Shown here in pieces: positions 1-10,915 of a stretch of DNA of 64,000 nt. This stretch comes from Brachionus manjavacas (lineage: Eukaryota > Rotifera > Eurotatoria > Ploima > Brachionidae), in the NCBI GenBank assembly GCA_019054805.1, contig JAHQIY010000003.1, positions 4,340,001-4,404,000 on the forward strand, written 5' to 3'. Each line of letters starts with the position of its first letter. Position 1 is the stretch's first letter. The notes below the pieces were generated by a model. The model did not search any database and was not told where the DNA came from. It saw only the letters and a list, made by a program, of their open reading frames with translations. The translations under genes and the position numbers were made by a program.

Positions 1-689
1 AAATATAATTATCTCTCATCATAAGTTATAAAATGTATGCTAAATGACCCTCCTTCTAATTTCTTTTCCTCCGACTTGCCACTTATTTCTAAGTACTTTA
101 AAATAGAACCCTCAAAAATTACATGAATTTTGGTCCAAGTTCACTTGCCTTCTAACTTCCAAAATCGGTCCTTTTTCTTGTTTATTTATTTTTACTTTTC
201 TATTAATTTTTGTGTTTTTTTTTTTAAAAGTATGAAAAATATGAAATTTGTAGAGAAAAAGATGAAAATTTCCTAGTTTTAATCCAAAAACATTTTTCAT
301 GCATTAAAAATGTGATGATTTATAGATGTAACATTCATTAAGCGATCGATTTTAGCTTGACTGAGTTTATAACAATTTTTTAAGGATTCTTTCAAAATTA
401 TCTCGAATAAATTTGTTCCGAGAGTCTTAAGAGACTTATATAGTGCTTTTTAATAGAATCAAGACCGGCTTATGAAATAATAATAATAATGGGTTGTATA
501 TTAATGATCAGGAAATTTACCAGTAAAATATTTATATGATCAGTATTGAATTAAAAATGAAGGTTAATAATATAAATGATCAAAAATAAAATGTATAAAT
601 CATTGAAACATTACCATCATAGAAACAATCAATAATATTCAATTTTGCAAATCAAAATTTTCAATTAAAAAAAAAAATCTAATGGCATC
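1..689. other. A/T-rich DNA, no feature recognised
   Basis: Short open frames here are low-complexity Phe/Lys/Ile strings. I see no conserved motif, RNA gene or element boundary. Confidence 0.5.
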
Positions 690-1570
690 AAGTATTCAAG
701 AGTGCAGGTTGATGAAATTGAGACGGAATATGAAGCAGATTGTCTAACTTAACGAAGAGCAAAACGAAGCCGCAAGTGGATAATGAAGGGAAAGTACCTA
801 AACAAAGAAGCAGCATTGTCAAAAATAAACGAAGAAAGAACGTGGATTTACTATTATGAAAATAATACTCAGGATGGAAAAAAGATTTATTAAAGATGTA
901 ATAGAGCTGAATTGAGAGGTGCACAGTATCTAGCAGGAGTTCACTTTTTTTTCGACAGCCGCAGTGACAATCTTATTGTTTTCAGAAGCGAGAATTAACA
1001 TGTTCATAGCAATTTATAAGCATCTAACCGGTTATTTGATGAAATAAAAAATGAAATTAAAAAAATATTTTGATTTATGATTGAAGTCAATAGCATTTTT
1101 GGAAAAAGAAAAAGGAAAACAGAAAACAATTACAGAAAACAATTCAAGTACATACATTGGTATTGCTTCTGGTGCAATTTGAAATGCAGTCAAAGAAGTG
1201 TTTGGTAAAATGTGCTGCTAATGTGCTGGGCCCGTATGCGTCGAGATGCTGCAAAACATCTTTATCTAGCTTATGAAGGATATCGTGAGGATTAAAAGAA
1301 TGATCTCGACACCTTTATTCAAAAGAGAGCTTTAGCTGCTTGGATCATGACTCTACCAAATGGAGATGATATGGCAGTCAATTGGAAACAAGGTAAATGC
1401 ACTTGTCCAACCTTTTCAAGCATTACATGTGCTATAATTTAGTCGGTCTTGCAACTAGATTAAATTATGTGAAGCCACCACCAGCAGAAAAAAAAGATTT
1501 ACCAATTGGTGAAAAACGCAAAAGAGGAAGACCAAATAAGGCAACAAAAGCTTTATTAATTTATTAAGAT
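690..1570 (+). mobile_element. Decayed MULE-like transposase (FLYWCH and SWIM remnants)
   Basis: Broken plus-strand coding traces read like a Mutator-like (MULE) transposase. Around 855-1000 is a FLYWCH-like stretch (DGKKIYYRC, then FRSEN). Around 1385-1440 is a SWIM-type zinc motif beginning GKCTCPTF, whose last ligand is lost or changed. Around 1505-1550 is a basic KRGRPNK tail. Stops and frame changes occur throughout, so no product is expected. The order FLYWCH, lost catalytic core, SWIM, basic tail follows the family. The SWIM region and GRP tail resemble those of the better preserved element at 58.65-61.06 kb, but I could not show they are the same family. No terminal repeats found. Confidence 0.5.
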
Positions 1571-1821
1571 ACCTTTTTATTTGATTGTTTGTTTTTTTAA
1601 TCAATTATGCATCATGCGCATTTCTCATAAAAGAGTTTTATCAAGTTAACTATCTTCTGTGACAGAGTGTGACTTTGCTAGACTCCGATAAGCAAGGAAA
1701 CAAAACTTAAACTTAGATAAAATGTATTTAATTTCCTTATATAAACTCGATGGCCTAAACCTCGTTCATTACAAATCCAAAAAAAGTAAAATTTAATTTC
1801 TGTTTAATTAGCATACTTTTT

Positions 1822-2646
1822 CAATGGGGGAGCTACGTTATGGCGAAGTGTCGCTATCGCCACACCATCTTTTGAGGTATTGTGCCGCCGCCATAGGATA
1901 AAATTTAAATTAAAAAAGAAAAATTGTTTTTATCTCTCCTTTTTTCAGCCAACTAAAGATAAAAATAAAAAAAAATTAACAAACAAAAACCTTCATTTAT
2001 TTGATACTTTAAAAATCCAAATATACATGTACATATGTACTTAATGATGTATTGATTAAAAATTTTTATTTTATGAGAAACTAGAGACTGAATTTTTTTG
2101 ATCAATAAAGCAATAAGTTTTTTTTTAAATGCTCCTTTTTCTTGTCTAAAAAATTATCTTTTTTCTTAATATTTTGAACGCATAAAAATGTATTTCATTA
2201 ACTTAACTGCTTTTAAATAAAGTTAATTTCAAATGCGGAGGCAGAGAGAACATTTTCTGCTTTTAAAAGAATAAAAAATTGTCTCCGAAGTCGGATTGGT
2301 CAAGAAAGATTAAGTAAAATAAACCTCATGAATATTGAGCCCTCTGAATTACAAGAAATTAACTTTTAAAAAATTGTTGATATTTTTGCTAGGCAAAAGA
2401 AAAGAAGACTTAAATTTTTTTAAATATTTTATTTAATTTTGTTTAATTAGTTAAATTTTTCCAATTAATTTTAATTTTTTACTCTACTTTGTTTTGATTT
2501 TTGTAAATAAAATAACATTTTCTTAAATAATGATTTTAAAATTTCATTACTTTGTTATAAAACCTCCCTCAACGCACCAATTTTATCGCTTCTTCTTTGA
2601 TCTTGAAATTCGCCACACCATTTTCAACTTTCTGGCTCCGCCACTG
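1822..2646 (+). mobile_element. hAT DNA transposon, internally deleted, 8-bp TSD
   Basis: An 825-bp element starting CAATGGGGGAGC and ending as the reverse complement of CAGTGGCGGAGCC, the usual hAT terminal pattern. The same 8 bp, TACTTTTT, flank both sides (1814-1821 and 2647-2654), a classical hAT target duplication. At about 2230-2370 a plus-strand frame encodes the C-terminal dimerisation region of a hAT transposase (NAEAERTFSAFKRIK, then RSRIGQERLSKINLM) followed by a stop. The rest of the transposase is gone, so this is a non-autonomous deletion derivative. The identical TSD suggests moderate age at most. Confidence 0.88.
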
Positions 2647-2842
2647 TACTTTTTTTACAAATCATCAAAAGATAAAATTGATTTTAAGAAGATTTTTATA
2701 ATTTAAGATTTTCTATGCTTCATTTTTAAATATATTCGCATCATTAGGCATAGAGATCTTAAAGATGAATAGACACCTTGGAATATACACTTAGCTTTTT
2801 TTTGTGGATCATTTATCCGATCTTTTTTCCACTTTAGTTCTG

Positions 2843-2930
2843 ACTGTAAATCGTACATGATATCTACTCAATTAATACTTTCATTGTACAAGTAATGAAA
2901 GTAATTATGACATCATGTACGAATTACAGT
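2843..2930. repeat. 88-bp foldback repeat
   Basis: ACTGTAAATCGTACATGAT at the left faces ATCATGTACGAATTACAGT at the right, with a second inner pair TACTTTCATT / AATGAAAGTA. The whole stretch can fold into one long imperfect hairpin. It may be a tiny MITE; no target duplication recognised. Confidence 0.55.
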
Positions 2931-3036
2931 ATGCTCAGTATGCTCAGAGTCTTGTTTTTTGTTATTTCTAAAAATCACATTATTGCTTTAAAATAGCATT
3001 GAATATACAGTGTGATTTATGAGTTTACCTTGTTTA

Positions 3037-3441
3037 CAGAGTTAGTCAAAAGTCAAAGTCATGAAGTCAAAGTCAAGTCTGGACTTTGACTAAAACTAAA
3101 AATTTTTGTTTTAATTAAAATTTAGTTCTCGAATTTCAATGTTTTTAAATTAAGTTTTATCATTGTTCATTTTCTGTAATTTGGTGCTAATATAGAATGA
3201 TGAGGTCTAATGTTATAGCCTGAAAATAATTAAGTTGACTTGAGTGGACTCAAGTCAAAGTCGACTTTGACTTTGACCCAAAATTAAAGAAAAGAAAAGA
3301 AAAGCACTTAATCAAGTTAATCAAGTCGACTTATTAATCAATTGAATGAAAAATTGAATCCTTTTATTAATCAAGTCGACTTTGACTTAGACTTAGACTT
3401 TTAACGATTCTGACTTTAAAGTTGACTTTTGACCAACTCTG
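3037..3441. mobile_element. hAT-type MITE rich in GTCAAAGTC repeats
   Basis: A 405-bp non-coding element with inverted ends CAGAGTTAGTCAAAAGTCAA (left) and CAGAGTTGGTCAAAAGTCAA (right, reversed), 19 of 20 matching. It is flanked by CTTGTTTA (3029-3036) and CTTGTTGA (3442-3449), 7 of 8 identical, the target-site length of hAT elements. The inside carries many direct and inverted copies of a GTCAAAGTC/GACTTTGAC motif. Non-autonomous; no coding trace. Confidence 0.75.
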
Positions 3442-3689
3442 CTTGTTGATGACACATTCTGCATTTACTGTCCATTTTTTTGGTCGAGGGGAACCATAAT
3501 ATCTGTCCTTATTATTAAAATTATTTTTCACCATATATTAATTGATTAGTATAATAAATTTTTTAGTTAAAAACAAATGTTGAAGTTTTTGCGAATAATT
3601 TGGCGATAATATCTAATATAATAGCATATATGCTAAAATTCAAACAGTATTTCTTTTTCAGTACTTTTCTATGTGTTATGTGCAAGGAG

Positions 3690-3771
3690 TTACCATAGGT
3701 GACCTCCTAGTAGGCCACCTCCGCTAGCAAGTCTTGCTGTAGCTTATATATATTATAATTATTATTATTAT
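3690..3771 (+). repeat. Short dispersed hairpin repeat, copy 1, (ATT)n tail
   Basis: About 80 bp, G/C-rich against its surroundings, matching a second copy at 40277-40355. Core: TACCATAGG, a 22-bp palindrome-like hairpin at 3698-3719, a second small hairpin (GCTAGCAAG/CTTGCTGTAGC), then a tail of ATT units. The 3' microsatellite tail suggests a retroposed short element, perhaps the 3' end of a SINE. Confidence 0.55.
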
Positions 3772-3843
3772 GCATATGGAGATGCAATGTTTTGCTGCAA
3801 ATTGCTACTGAGGCCTCCCTCTTTTACGCTATTTACCTATTGG

Positions 3844-5150
3844 AATATTTATTTATTTATTTATCTAATTAAAGTTTAAGGTCGCTTTCCGACCAATTTA
3901 GACTGCACCATTAAATAAGGTGCAAATCGATATATATATTTGTATGTTCATTATAGGTCCTAGAATTTAATAGCTTCAAAAAGTTTATTAAGCATCAGCT
4001 CTCGATTTTTCTCTTTAAAAATATCCCTAATGACTTTCACTGTCTCATTTTCTTTCCTCATTGAGTTTGTGAGGTTTTCATTGATGTACTTTGAGACTCG
4101 ACATATCCCGATTATCTCTTCCACTGTCACTTTTTCCTCGTTAAACAAATGTCCCATCAAATCGCATATTTGCAATATGGTGCCCTCATTAGCCATTTCA
4201 TTAATAAAATGAGACGTGTAGTCATTTCCAACGAGCCTAATTATGAACTCTGTTTTCATATTTTCAATATATACTTCAGTGCTTTCAATGTTGAGTGCTA
4301 GCAGCAGATTAGTAGTCCTACACCTGTTAGATATTCCAATCATGTTTTTCACAATATTTCCTTCAGTTTGTTTTATTCTAGTTAGTTCAGTTCTTGTGAG
4401 ATTAAGGTTCTCAATTCCGTACATTAGAACTGGTCTCACGAAAGTCTTATAGAGGTGCCCCTTTAGGTATGGGTTTGTGTGTTCAGTCCATATTTCCATT
4501 GATTTTAGTCTTGCTGATGAACGTAAAGCTAATCTTATTCTTTTATCAAGGTGTGTTTTGTTCCTGTTAGTATCATGGATTTCAACGCCTAAGTATTTCA
4601 CACTATCTACCTTTTGTATTTGCACACCATCAAGTATTAGTTCCTCTTGCCATATGTCCTCTAATTGGTTACTTTTTGAGCGTCTGCATTTTTTGTTACA
4701 TATCATTAGACTTGTTTTATTGGGATTATACTTGATACCCATTTCTTTGCCATATTTTTCTACTACTTCGAGTTGTTTTTGTAATCCTCTTTTTGTGTGG
4801 CTTAGTATGAGGATATCGTCGGCATAGCAAATAACGTTTATCCTTTGACCATTATGTTCGACTCCAACGTCTCGTTTTTCAATGTCTCCAATCAATCTCT
4901 CCATGTAGATAGAAAATAGTTTAGGTGAGAGTGGTCCTCCCTGTTTGACACCAATGCTAGTATTGAATACATCTGAATATTCATTTTCATTTGAGACTAT
5001 TATCTGTGAGGAACCGTAATAGGTCATTATTGCATGTACTATTGGAATATATTTAGCATCATCTGGAAAAGTGCAAAGTATCGATATGCAAGGCCAAAAA
5101 CATGAATGCAAATATAATTTACTAGTTGCATTTACTTTTTTAACAATCAT
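3844..5150 (-). mobile_element. 5'-truncated LINE with open reverse-transcriptase frame
   Basis: The minus strand carries an uninterrupted 396-codon frame ending at 3960. It holds the non-LTR reverse-transcriptase core: GVKQGGPLSPKLFSIYM, then the catalytic box CYADDILILS, then KYLGVEIH and a thumb/C-terminal region. The N-terminal part of the RT and the endonuclease are absent, so the element is 5' truncated, usual for LINE insertions. Downstream lie a short 3' UTR and an A/T tail of AATA/TAAA units down to about 3844. The first 25-30 residues, up to about DDAKY, may be host sequence fused by chance. I cannot place the clade. An open frame this long suggests a fairly recent insertion. Confidence 0.8.
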
Positions 5151-5894
5151 TTGAGCCGAGAGTGGTCTTGAAACTATTCAATTTAAGATTTCATACAAAA
5201 TTCAAGCTTTTAAAAATTAAATTTTTAATTTGCATTTTTTTTATCAAATTTAATAAACAGCTTTTTTGATAAAAACATTAATGTGTTTATCTCTTTTGTT
5301 AATGAGAAATAAATTTTTGAAATAAAATTTTCATGTTTTATTCTCAATCTAATAAAAAAATTCATGTGTTGATTATAAAATATTCAGTTTATTTTTTTGC
5401 CTCATTTTTTATTTTTATGTGCTTTTCTACTCAACCACAAAATAAGTTACAATAAAAAAAATTTGAAATTTAGATCAAATAGCTTAGAAAAAACTAGTAA
5501 ATTGAAAAAAAAGCTAACAAAAATTCTTTTTTGCTTAAATCACTATTCGAAAGCAAACTTAAAATTTTAAACTCCACCAAAGCCAAAAAATATTTTTCAC
5601 TCAAAGATCGTAGTATCGCAGGTAGATTCTTGAAAAATAAATGCAATTTAAGACATGTATCAATTGAGTCATGTGAACCGATCTTTAACTTTGTTTGCAA
5701 AAAATCATGAAATGTATGCGAGTACACAAAAATTTCTCTTAAATAAATAAAAAAAAAATTCGTTTTAATTAAAATCATAACTTAGAAGCAAGCTTTAAAA
5801 TTATTTATTACTCCACCAAAGCCAAAAATTACTATTCGATTTAAGATATAAGAAAAAATTCAAGCTTTAACATTTTTTTAATTCAATTTCAAAA
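5151..5894. other. Upstream region of RING gene with duplicated segments
   Basis: Two words occur twice: ACTCCACCAAAGCCAAAAA at about 5571 and 5812, and a TTTAAGAT...AAATTCAAGCTTT block at about 5180 and again at 5840-5870 just before the RING gene start. The second pair suggests the promoter/5' UTR of this gene was tandemly duplicated and the upstream copy later disrupted. A 94-codon minus-strand frame (5494-5778) has no recognisable motif and is not called as a gene. Confidence 0.4.
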
Positions 5895-6794
5895 ATGAAT
5901 AAACAAGTAGAAAAAAAAGTTTGTGATGAAGATCTTATTTGTATTCATTGTGGTAAGATATTTCAGTCCGTACCCATTACATTGTTTCCATGTGGATGGG
6001 TAATTTGTAGTCATCATTTTGGAGATCCTATGAAAACGTTTAAGTGTCATTTGTGTCCGAAAAATCACGAGGTTGATGTTAATCAGTGCATTAAAACAAA
6101 AAACTTAGAATTTAAGTATTTAAAATACAGAGTAAATGAGTCTCTAAAAGAATTTGAAGAGGAAATAAACGAGTTGGAGCAAATAAAAAAAGATCCGGTA
6201 AACTATTTAGATGAAGTTTTTATTAAGTTAATTAATAAGATCGACTTACAACGAGAAACGACTAAAAAAGAGATCGATTCTTATTTTGACAAGCTTTATG
6301 GAACAATCAATTCAACCAGAAAAAACTTCGAATCAGCAATAGATAAAAATAATGAATTCAAATATTTTAGCACTGAAAAAATGAGCCAAGACAAGGAGCT
6401 GTTTGCCGAGGAGTTGGCAGGCTTGAAAGATGCCAAAAAAAGCTTTTTATCCTTAGTTAATTTAAGAAGCAAAATAAAAGAAAAGAGAGAATCTATCAAG
6501 ACTGTTATTAATAGTTTGACTGAAAATAAATCATTTCACATAAAAAGTGATAGTTTTTTTTTGGCTGATTTTAGTAAATTTGGAAAAATTGAAACCAAAG
6601 TAAATTGAAAATTTTTTTTTCAAATTCATTATAAGCTTTTATTAATTTAGCGAATACATGATGAAATTGATTTGGACCGAAAAAATGGAACATATTTTAG
6701 TTTTGATAATCGATGTAATCTTCTGGTCCCATTAACTGTACCATCAGCAAAAATGTCTGGCGGTCCGCTTTTTAAACCAACACAAAATATTTAG
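5895..6794 (+). CDS. RING-like zinc finger / coiled-coil protein (TRIM-like)
   Basis: Two exons: 5895-6599 and 6651-6794, joined across a 51-bp intron (donor GTAAAT, acceptor TTTAG) in phase 0, giving 282 residues. Without splicing the frame stops after two more codons. Residues 10-60 hold a Cys/His cluster (CIHCG, then PCGWVICSHH, then CHLCPKNH) spaced like a RING or RING-like finger that may bind zinc. Residues about 75-210 are charged and helical, probably coiled coil. The exon-2 tail (DEIDLDRKNG, ending PTQNI) has no known domain. By family analogy it may be an E3 ubiquitin ligase, but there is no B-box or PRY/SPRY and the function is unproven. It lies 1.1 kb upstream of a WD40-type gene on the same strand. 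A possible polyA signal AATAAA lies at 6975. Confidence 0.72.
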
Positions 6795-7895
6795 GCTTGA
6801 TTAATTTGTTTGAAATCCATTTTCAAATGATTTTACGTAAAATTACGTACATAAAATTCAATAATGTTCATTTAATTCCATTTTTTCAATTTTTTTTATC
6901 GGAAATTAAACTTTTTTTAATGTTACCTTAAAAAAAGTTTTAATGTTACCTGTTACCCTATTGCTTCATGAAATAATAAACTGTGAATAATGTTAATTTG
7001 AGTAAAAAGTTTTTTTTCTTGACCTTTAAAATAAAATATATACTGCAAAAAATTCGACTGATTTTATAATTTTTAACCAGCTTTTAGACTAAATCTTCAA
7101 AAAGTTTTTTTTTGGTTTTTGGCTTGGATAAGTTTTCAGACCTATCAAAAAAGAAATCTAACCGATGCATTAAATGTTTTGGCTCTCTTACTGTCTCTAT
7201 TTATGGCCTTTTCAAGTAACTCATATCCTTAAATATGCTCATTCAAATATAACAAAGATTTAAAAGTACCTTACTTTATGTGCAATATTCTAAACGAAAA
7301 GAATTTTCAAAAATTATGAAACTTTTGTCTTCATGCATGTTTCGGTCATTTTAACTTGAGGATGAAGATTTTATAAAAAATTTATTTAAAAAAATTAAAT
7401 ATTATGGTGGTTCATGTCCTTTAAGAAAAAATTCCAAATAATTTAAAAAAGTAGTTGAAGCGAACAGATAGCTGAAGCTTTAACTTTCTACTTCAGTTGA
7501 TTTTCAATGACAAAAATAAACCAAGTAGAAAGAAAAGACAAGAATTAAATTGGGAATCTCAAGGAAGAATAGAGAATTTAGAATATTTGCATTTGGGAAT
7601 AATAAAAACATTGGTAAAACGGCTTAATTCGTTTTTTTTTAAATTTTTTTGCAAAAATAAAAATATTTCTTCTTTCAGTTTTTTTCATTATTTTTTTAAT
7701 TCATTTTTTATTAAAATGATAAAATTAAATTTTCTTCTCGAAATATTCAATTGTTTTGATGAGTAAAAATATTTTAATCAAAAATTAGTTTTTTCAAAAA
7801 ATTAATTTCGCATCTTTTAAAATGAATCTAGCTAAAATGTTAATTAAATTTACTCTATAAAAATGGCTGAATTTTTATAAAATTCCAAAATTTTA
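6795..7895. other. Intergenic region between RING and WD40 genes
   Basis: A/T-rich. A near-direct repeat of TTAATGTTACCT occurs at about 6917 and 6942. A short frame near 7497 lacks an ATG, becomes a Phe/Lys homopolymer and is not supported as coding. No other signal seen. Confidence 0.4.
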
Positions 7896-9071
7896 ATGTC
7901 TCGTTATGTTATTTTTTCAATAGTTGTTCTATTTTTTTCGAGATCTTTATGTTGTAATTATTTTAATGAACCATTCCTTCGAAATGAACAAAAAATAGAA
8001 GGAAAATTGACTAGATTCTTAGGCCAAAACTCAACAGTTAATGCTCTAACTCACTTGCAAAATGGAAATTTAGTTAGTGCAAATGGTCAAATTATCAATA
8101 TTTGGAACTATACAAATGGAATGCTGTTGAAATCCTTTGTAGCTCATAACCTAACTATAAGATCATTACTTGTTTTATCAAACGGAGATTTGACCAGTTT
8201 ATCATCAAATTCTATTAAGATATGGAATTCAAATAGTTATGCTTTAAAGAAAAGTATTTCCATCGGCGGTTCAATATCGAAAAATCGGTACAAGATGTAT
8301 CTAAGTTCATTAAGAAATGATTTTATAGTTATTGGCTCAATTGATGGAATTGAAGTGTTTGATCCAACTAATGGAACATTGATCCGAAACTTAACAACTG
8401 ATAGCATTTGTTGCACTCAATCAATGACTTCATTTGATGATTATTTTTCAAATAAATTAATAGTTTTTAGTTTTTTTAACATTACATTGTCATCATATAT
8501 TGTAAAAATCTGGAATCCGATTCAAAATTTTTTTAAAGGACTTGAAAATAGCCGATTGAGAATAGGTGTTTTAGCTACATTTAACAATGAATACTTAGCT
8601 GGTGGATGTTTTCAAGCAGGAAGTTTATACATTTGGAGTTTATCTAACGGAAAATTAATAAATAAAATTAATATTGGACCTGCTAATTCAATATTAGCTT
8701 TTTTACCAAACGGATTATTAGTTAGTTCCAGTAGATCCAATTTTATTGAGTTTGATAGATTTAAAAGGGATATAAAAATAGTCGATCCTTTTAATAGATC
8801 ACTATTAGGTATAATAGAAATTTATGATGAATGGATAGATTCATTGATTGTGCTACCGAGCGATAATTTAGTAAGTGGCTCATTTAGTGGTATAACTTTC
8901 TGGAAACTGGAAGGACAATCGTTGGTTAGTTTATCAAGTACTAAATTGTCAAGATCATCAAGCACTAATGGTTTGTTTAATCAAAGTGACAATGAATACC
9001 AAAAAGATTTAGTATTAAAAATTCTTTTGATCCAACTATATTTTATATTGAAAGACAAAAAAATTTTCTAG
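7896..9071 (+). CDS. Secreted or membrane-targeted WD40-type beta-propeller protein
   Basis: A single-exon frame of 391 codons starting at the ATG at 7896. Residues 1-20 look like a signal peptide (hydrophobic VIFSIVVLFFSRSLCC), odd for WD40 proteins, which are mostly cytosolic. From residue 45 to about 355 degenerate WD40-like units recur every 40 or so residues, marked by IINIWNY, IKIWNSN, VKIWNP, LYIWSL, IKIVDP and ITFWKL, each preceded by a hydrophobic strand and NG(D/N)L turn. Six to seven blades can be counted, enough for one propeller. Several N-x-S/T sites fit secretion. The last 25 residues after NQSDN are Lys/Ile/Leu rich and unlike a propeller. A possible polyA signal AATAAA follows at 9082. 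I cannot name an orthologue; expanded WD40 families of this kind are typical of some invertebrates. Confidence 0.75.
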   Translation: MSRYVIFSIVVLFFSRSLCCNYFNEPFLRNEQKIEGKLTRFLGQNSTVNALTHLQNGNLVSANGQIINIWNYTNGMLLKSFVAHNLTIRSLLVLSNGDLTSLSSNSIKIWNSNSYALKKSISIGGSISKNRYKMYLSSLRNDFIVIGSIDGIEVFDPTNGTLIRNLTTDSICCTQSMTSFDDYFSNKLIVFSFFNITLSSYIVKIWNPIQNFFKGLENSRLRIGVLATFNNEYLAGGCFQAGSLYIWSLSNGKLINKINIGPANSILAFLPNGLLVSSSRSNFIEFDRFKRDIKIVDPFNRSLLGIIEIYDEWIDSLIVLPSDNLVSGSFSGITFWKLEGQSLVSLSSTKLSRSSSTNGLFNQSDNEYQKDLVLKILLIQLYFILKDKKIF

Positions 9072-10915
9072 ATTTTTATTAAATAAATTTAATTTTAAGT
9101 AAAAATTTTTGATTTATAATTAGCAAAAATTTCGATCTAAAACAGTTTGTGAAAATTAAGCAACTCTTTCTATTTAATTAAAATTTTAATGATGATGATA
9201 ATTTCTTTGATACAATGGAGCTGTTGAGAAATAATGAAAATTTTAGAACCTCAAAGCAGTGGTTTGGAAATCTCTCTAATATAATGGTTTTGTGAAAATA
9301 GGAGGTGATGTGCGATTAGACCGAGGCTTATGGATATGGTGGGCTGACTAAAAATAAATATTGTAAAAAATTAAATTGGTATATAATAATTAATTAATTA
9401 AAAAAATGTAATTTTTCGTGAATATCGTGAATTTTTTTTATTTTTTTTTTCAATTAAAAAATTAAAGATTTTTAATAATTCTAAAAAAAGTTAGATTTGG
9501 TTCTAAATTTTTATTTCCAATTTATCTGATTGATTTTTTCAAAAATGAAAAATTATCTAATTTTACCTAAATAGTCGAAAAATTCTTAATAGTTTAAACA
9601 AATTTTCTTTTTAAAGTTAGAATATTGAAATTACTTCCAGTTTACTTAATTACTTAAATTACTTATTGAAAGTTTAAATAGAAAAATATGATAATCAATA
9701 AACAACTATGTTGACATCTAATATTTCTACGTCTCAAGTCAAGTCAAAAACGACTTTGCTAGATTACATCTATTGACAACAACAACAAAAAAACTAAGAT
9801 TGTTCTTTTTGTTCTTTTTTAAAAAAAACTTTTTTTATAAAAAATAATTCACCTCATTACTTGAACAGGTGCAAAGGAGATTCTCAAAGCTAGTGCCTGA
9901 ACTCAAATCGACTAAATATAGATATGCGAGCTTGGGTAAAAAACCAAGTTCTTAAAGAGTAAAATCTCCTCTCAACTTTTTTTCTCTTTTCTTTCTTAAA
10001 ATCCAAATTGAGAGAAAATAGAATTTTTTCATCTTTCAACGAAATAACTATTAATAAATTACCAATCATTTTCTATGACAATATGTCTTTAATTTTGGAA
10101 TAGGAAATAGTTTCTCTTTTAAAAATAAAAAATTAATTAAAAAAAATAAAGATCATTTTTTTCAGGTGGTTTGACAACTCATTAGTTATTTTTATTACAT
10201 TTTTTTACTGATTTCTTCAAATTATTAGTCATTCTTGACTAAATTTTTTTTAAATTTTCACTTTTTTTAGATGAGTGATAATATTTGGACATTTTCCTCA
10301 AGTCAATGACTAAAAAATTTCTGAAACGGCTTGTTGACCTTTTAGGTTTCTTTCCTCATATATACCTTTCGTTCCACAAATTAGAGGCGTTTTTTTTATA
10401 ATTTTCCCAAAAATAATAATTAGATTCTATTCTCTTGGTAAATTCAATTTTGTTTAATTTTTTCTTATTTTTACTTTTTTGACGAAAATTCGCCAATTAT
10501 TACTTAAAAAACTACAAATTGCTTTTTTTTAAAAAAATTCTAAAAATCGTTCTTTTCTGATGACAATTCCGATGACCAAAACAACTTTGTATATTTATTA
10601 AAAAATTTTAAAGAAAAAAAATTTCTGACCTTAAAATTGTAATCACATTTAAGATCTTGAATTTTTTTTCTAGCTTCGAATTAACTTAAAATTTAAATTT
10701 AAATTTAAAAATCTCAACAAACATAACTTTTAATAAATTTCAATATTGCAAAATAAAAAATAAAAACGCGCAAATGCAAAATTCAAATTTTGTTCAGCAT
10801 AAATTTCCAGATGATGAATGTATAAATGGAGAAAAAAAATAAATAAATCTTAAATAAATAAAAATAATAAAAAAAAAAATTTCTCTCAATTTATTTTTAA
10901 AAGAGAAATTCAAAA
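9072..10915. other. Intergenic region upstream of RPB2
   Basis: 1.8 kb of A/T-rich DNA with long homopolymer runs. I see no open frame, TATA element or repeat that stands out. The RPB2 promoter must lie in its right part. Confidence 0.45.

Noticed and set aside
7497-7766. Possible small gene between the RING and WD40 genes
   Set aside because: No ATG at the start, and the second half is a Phe/Lys/Ser homopolymer expected from A/T-rich DNA.
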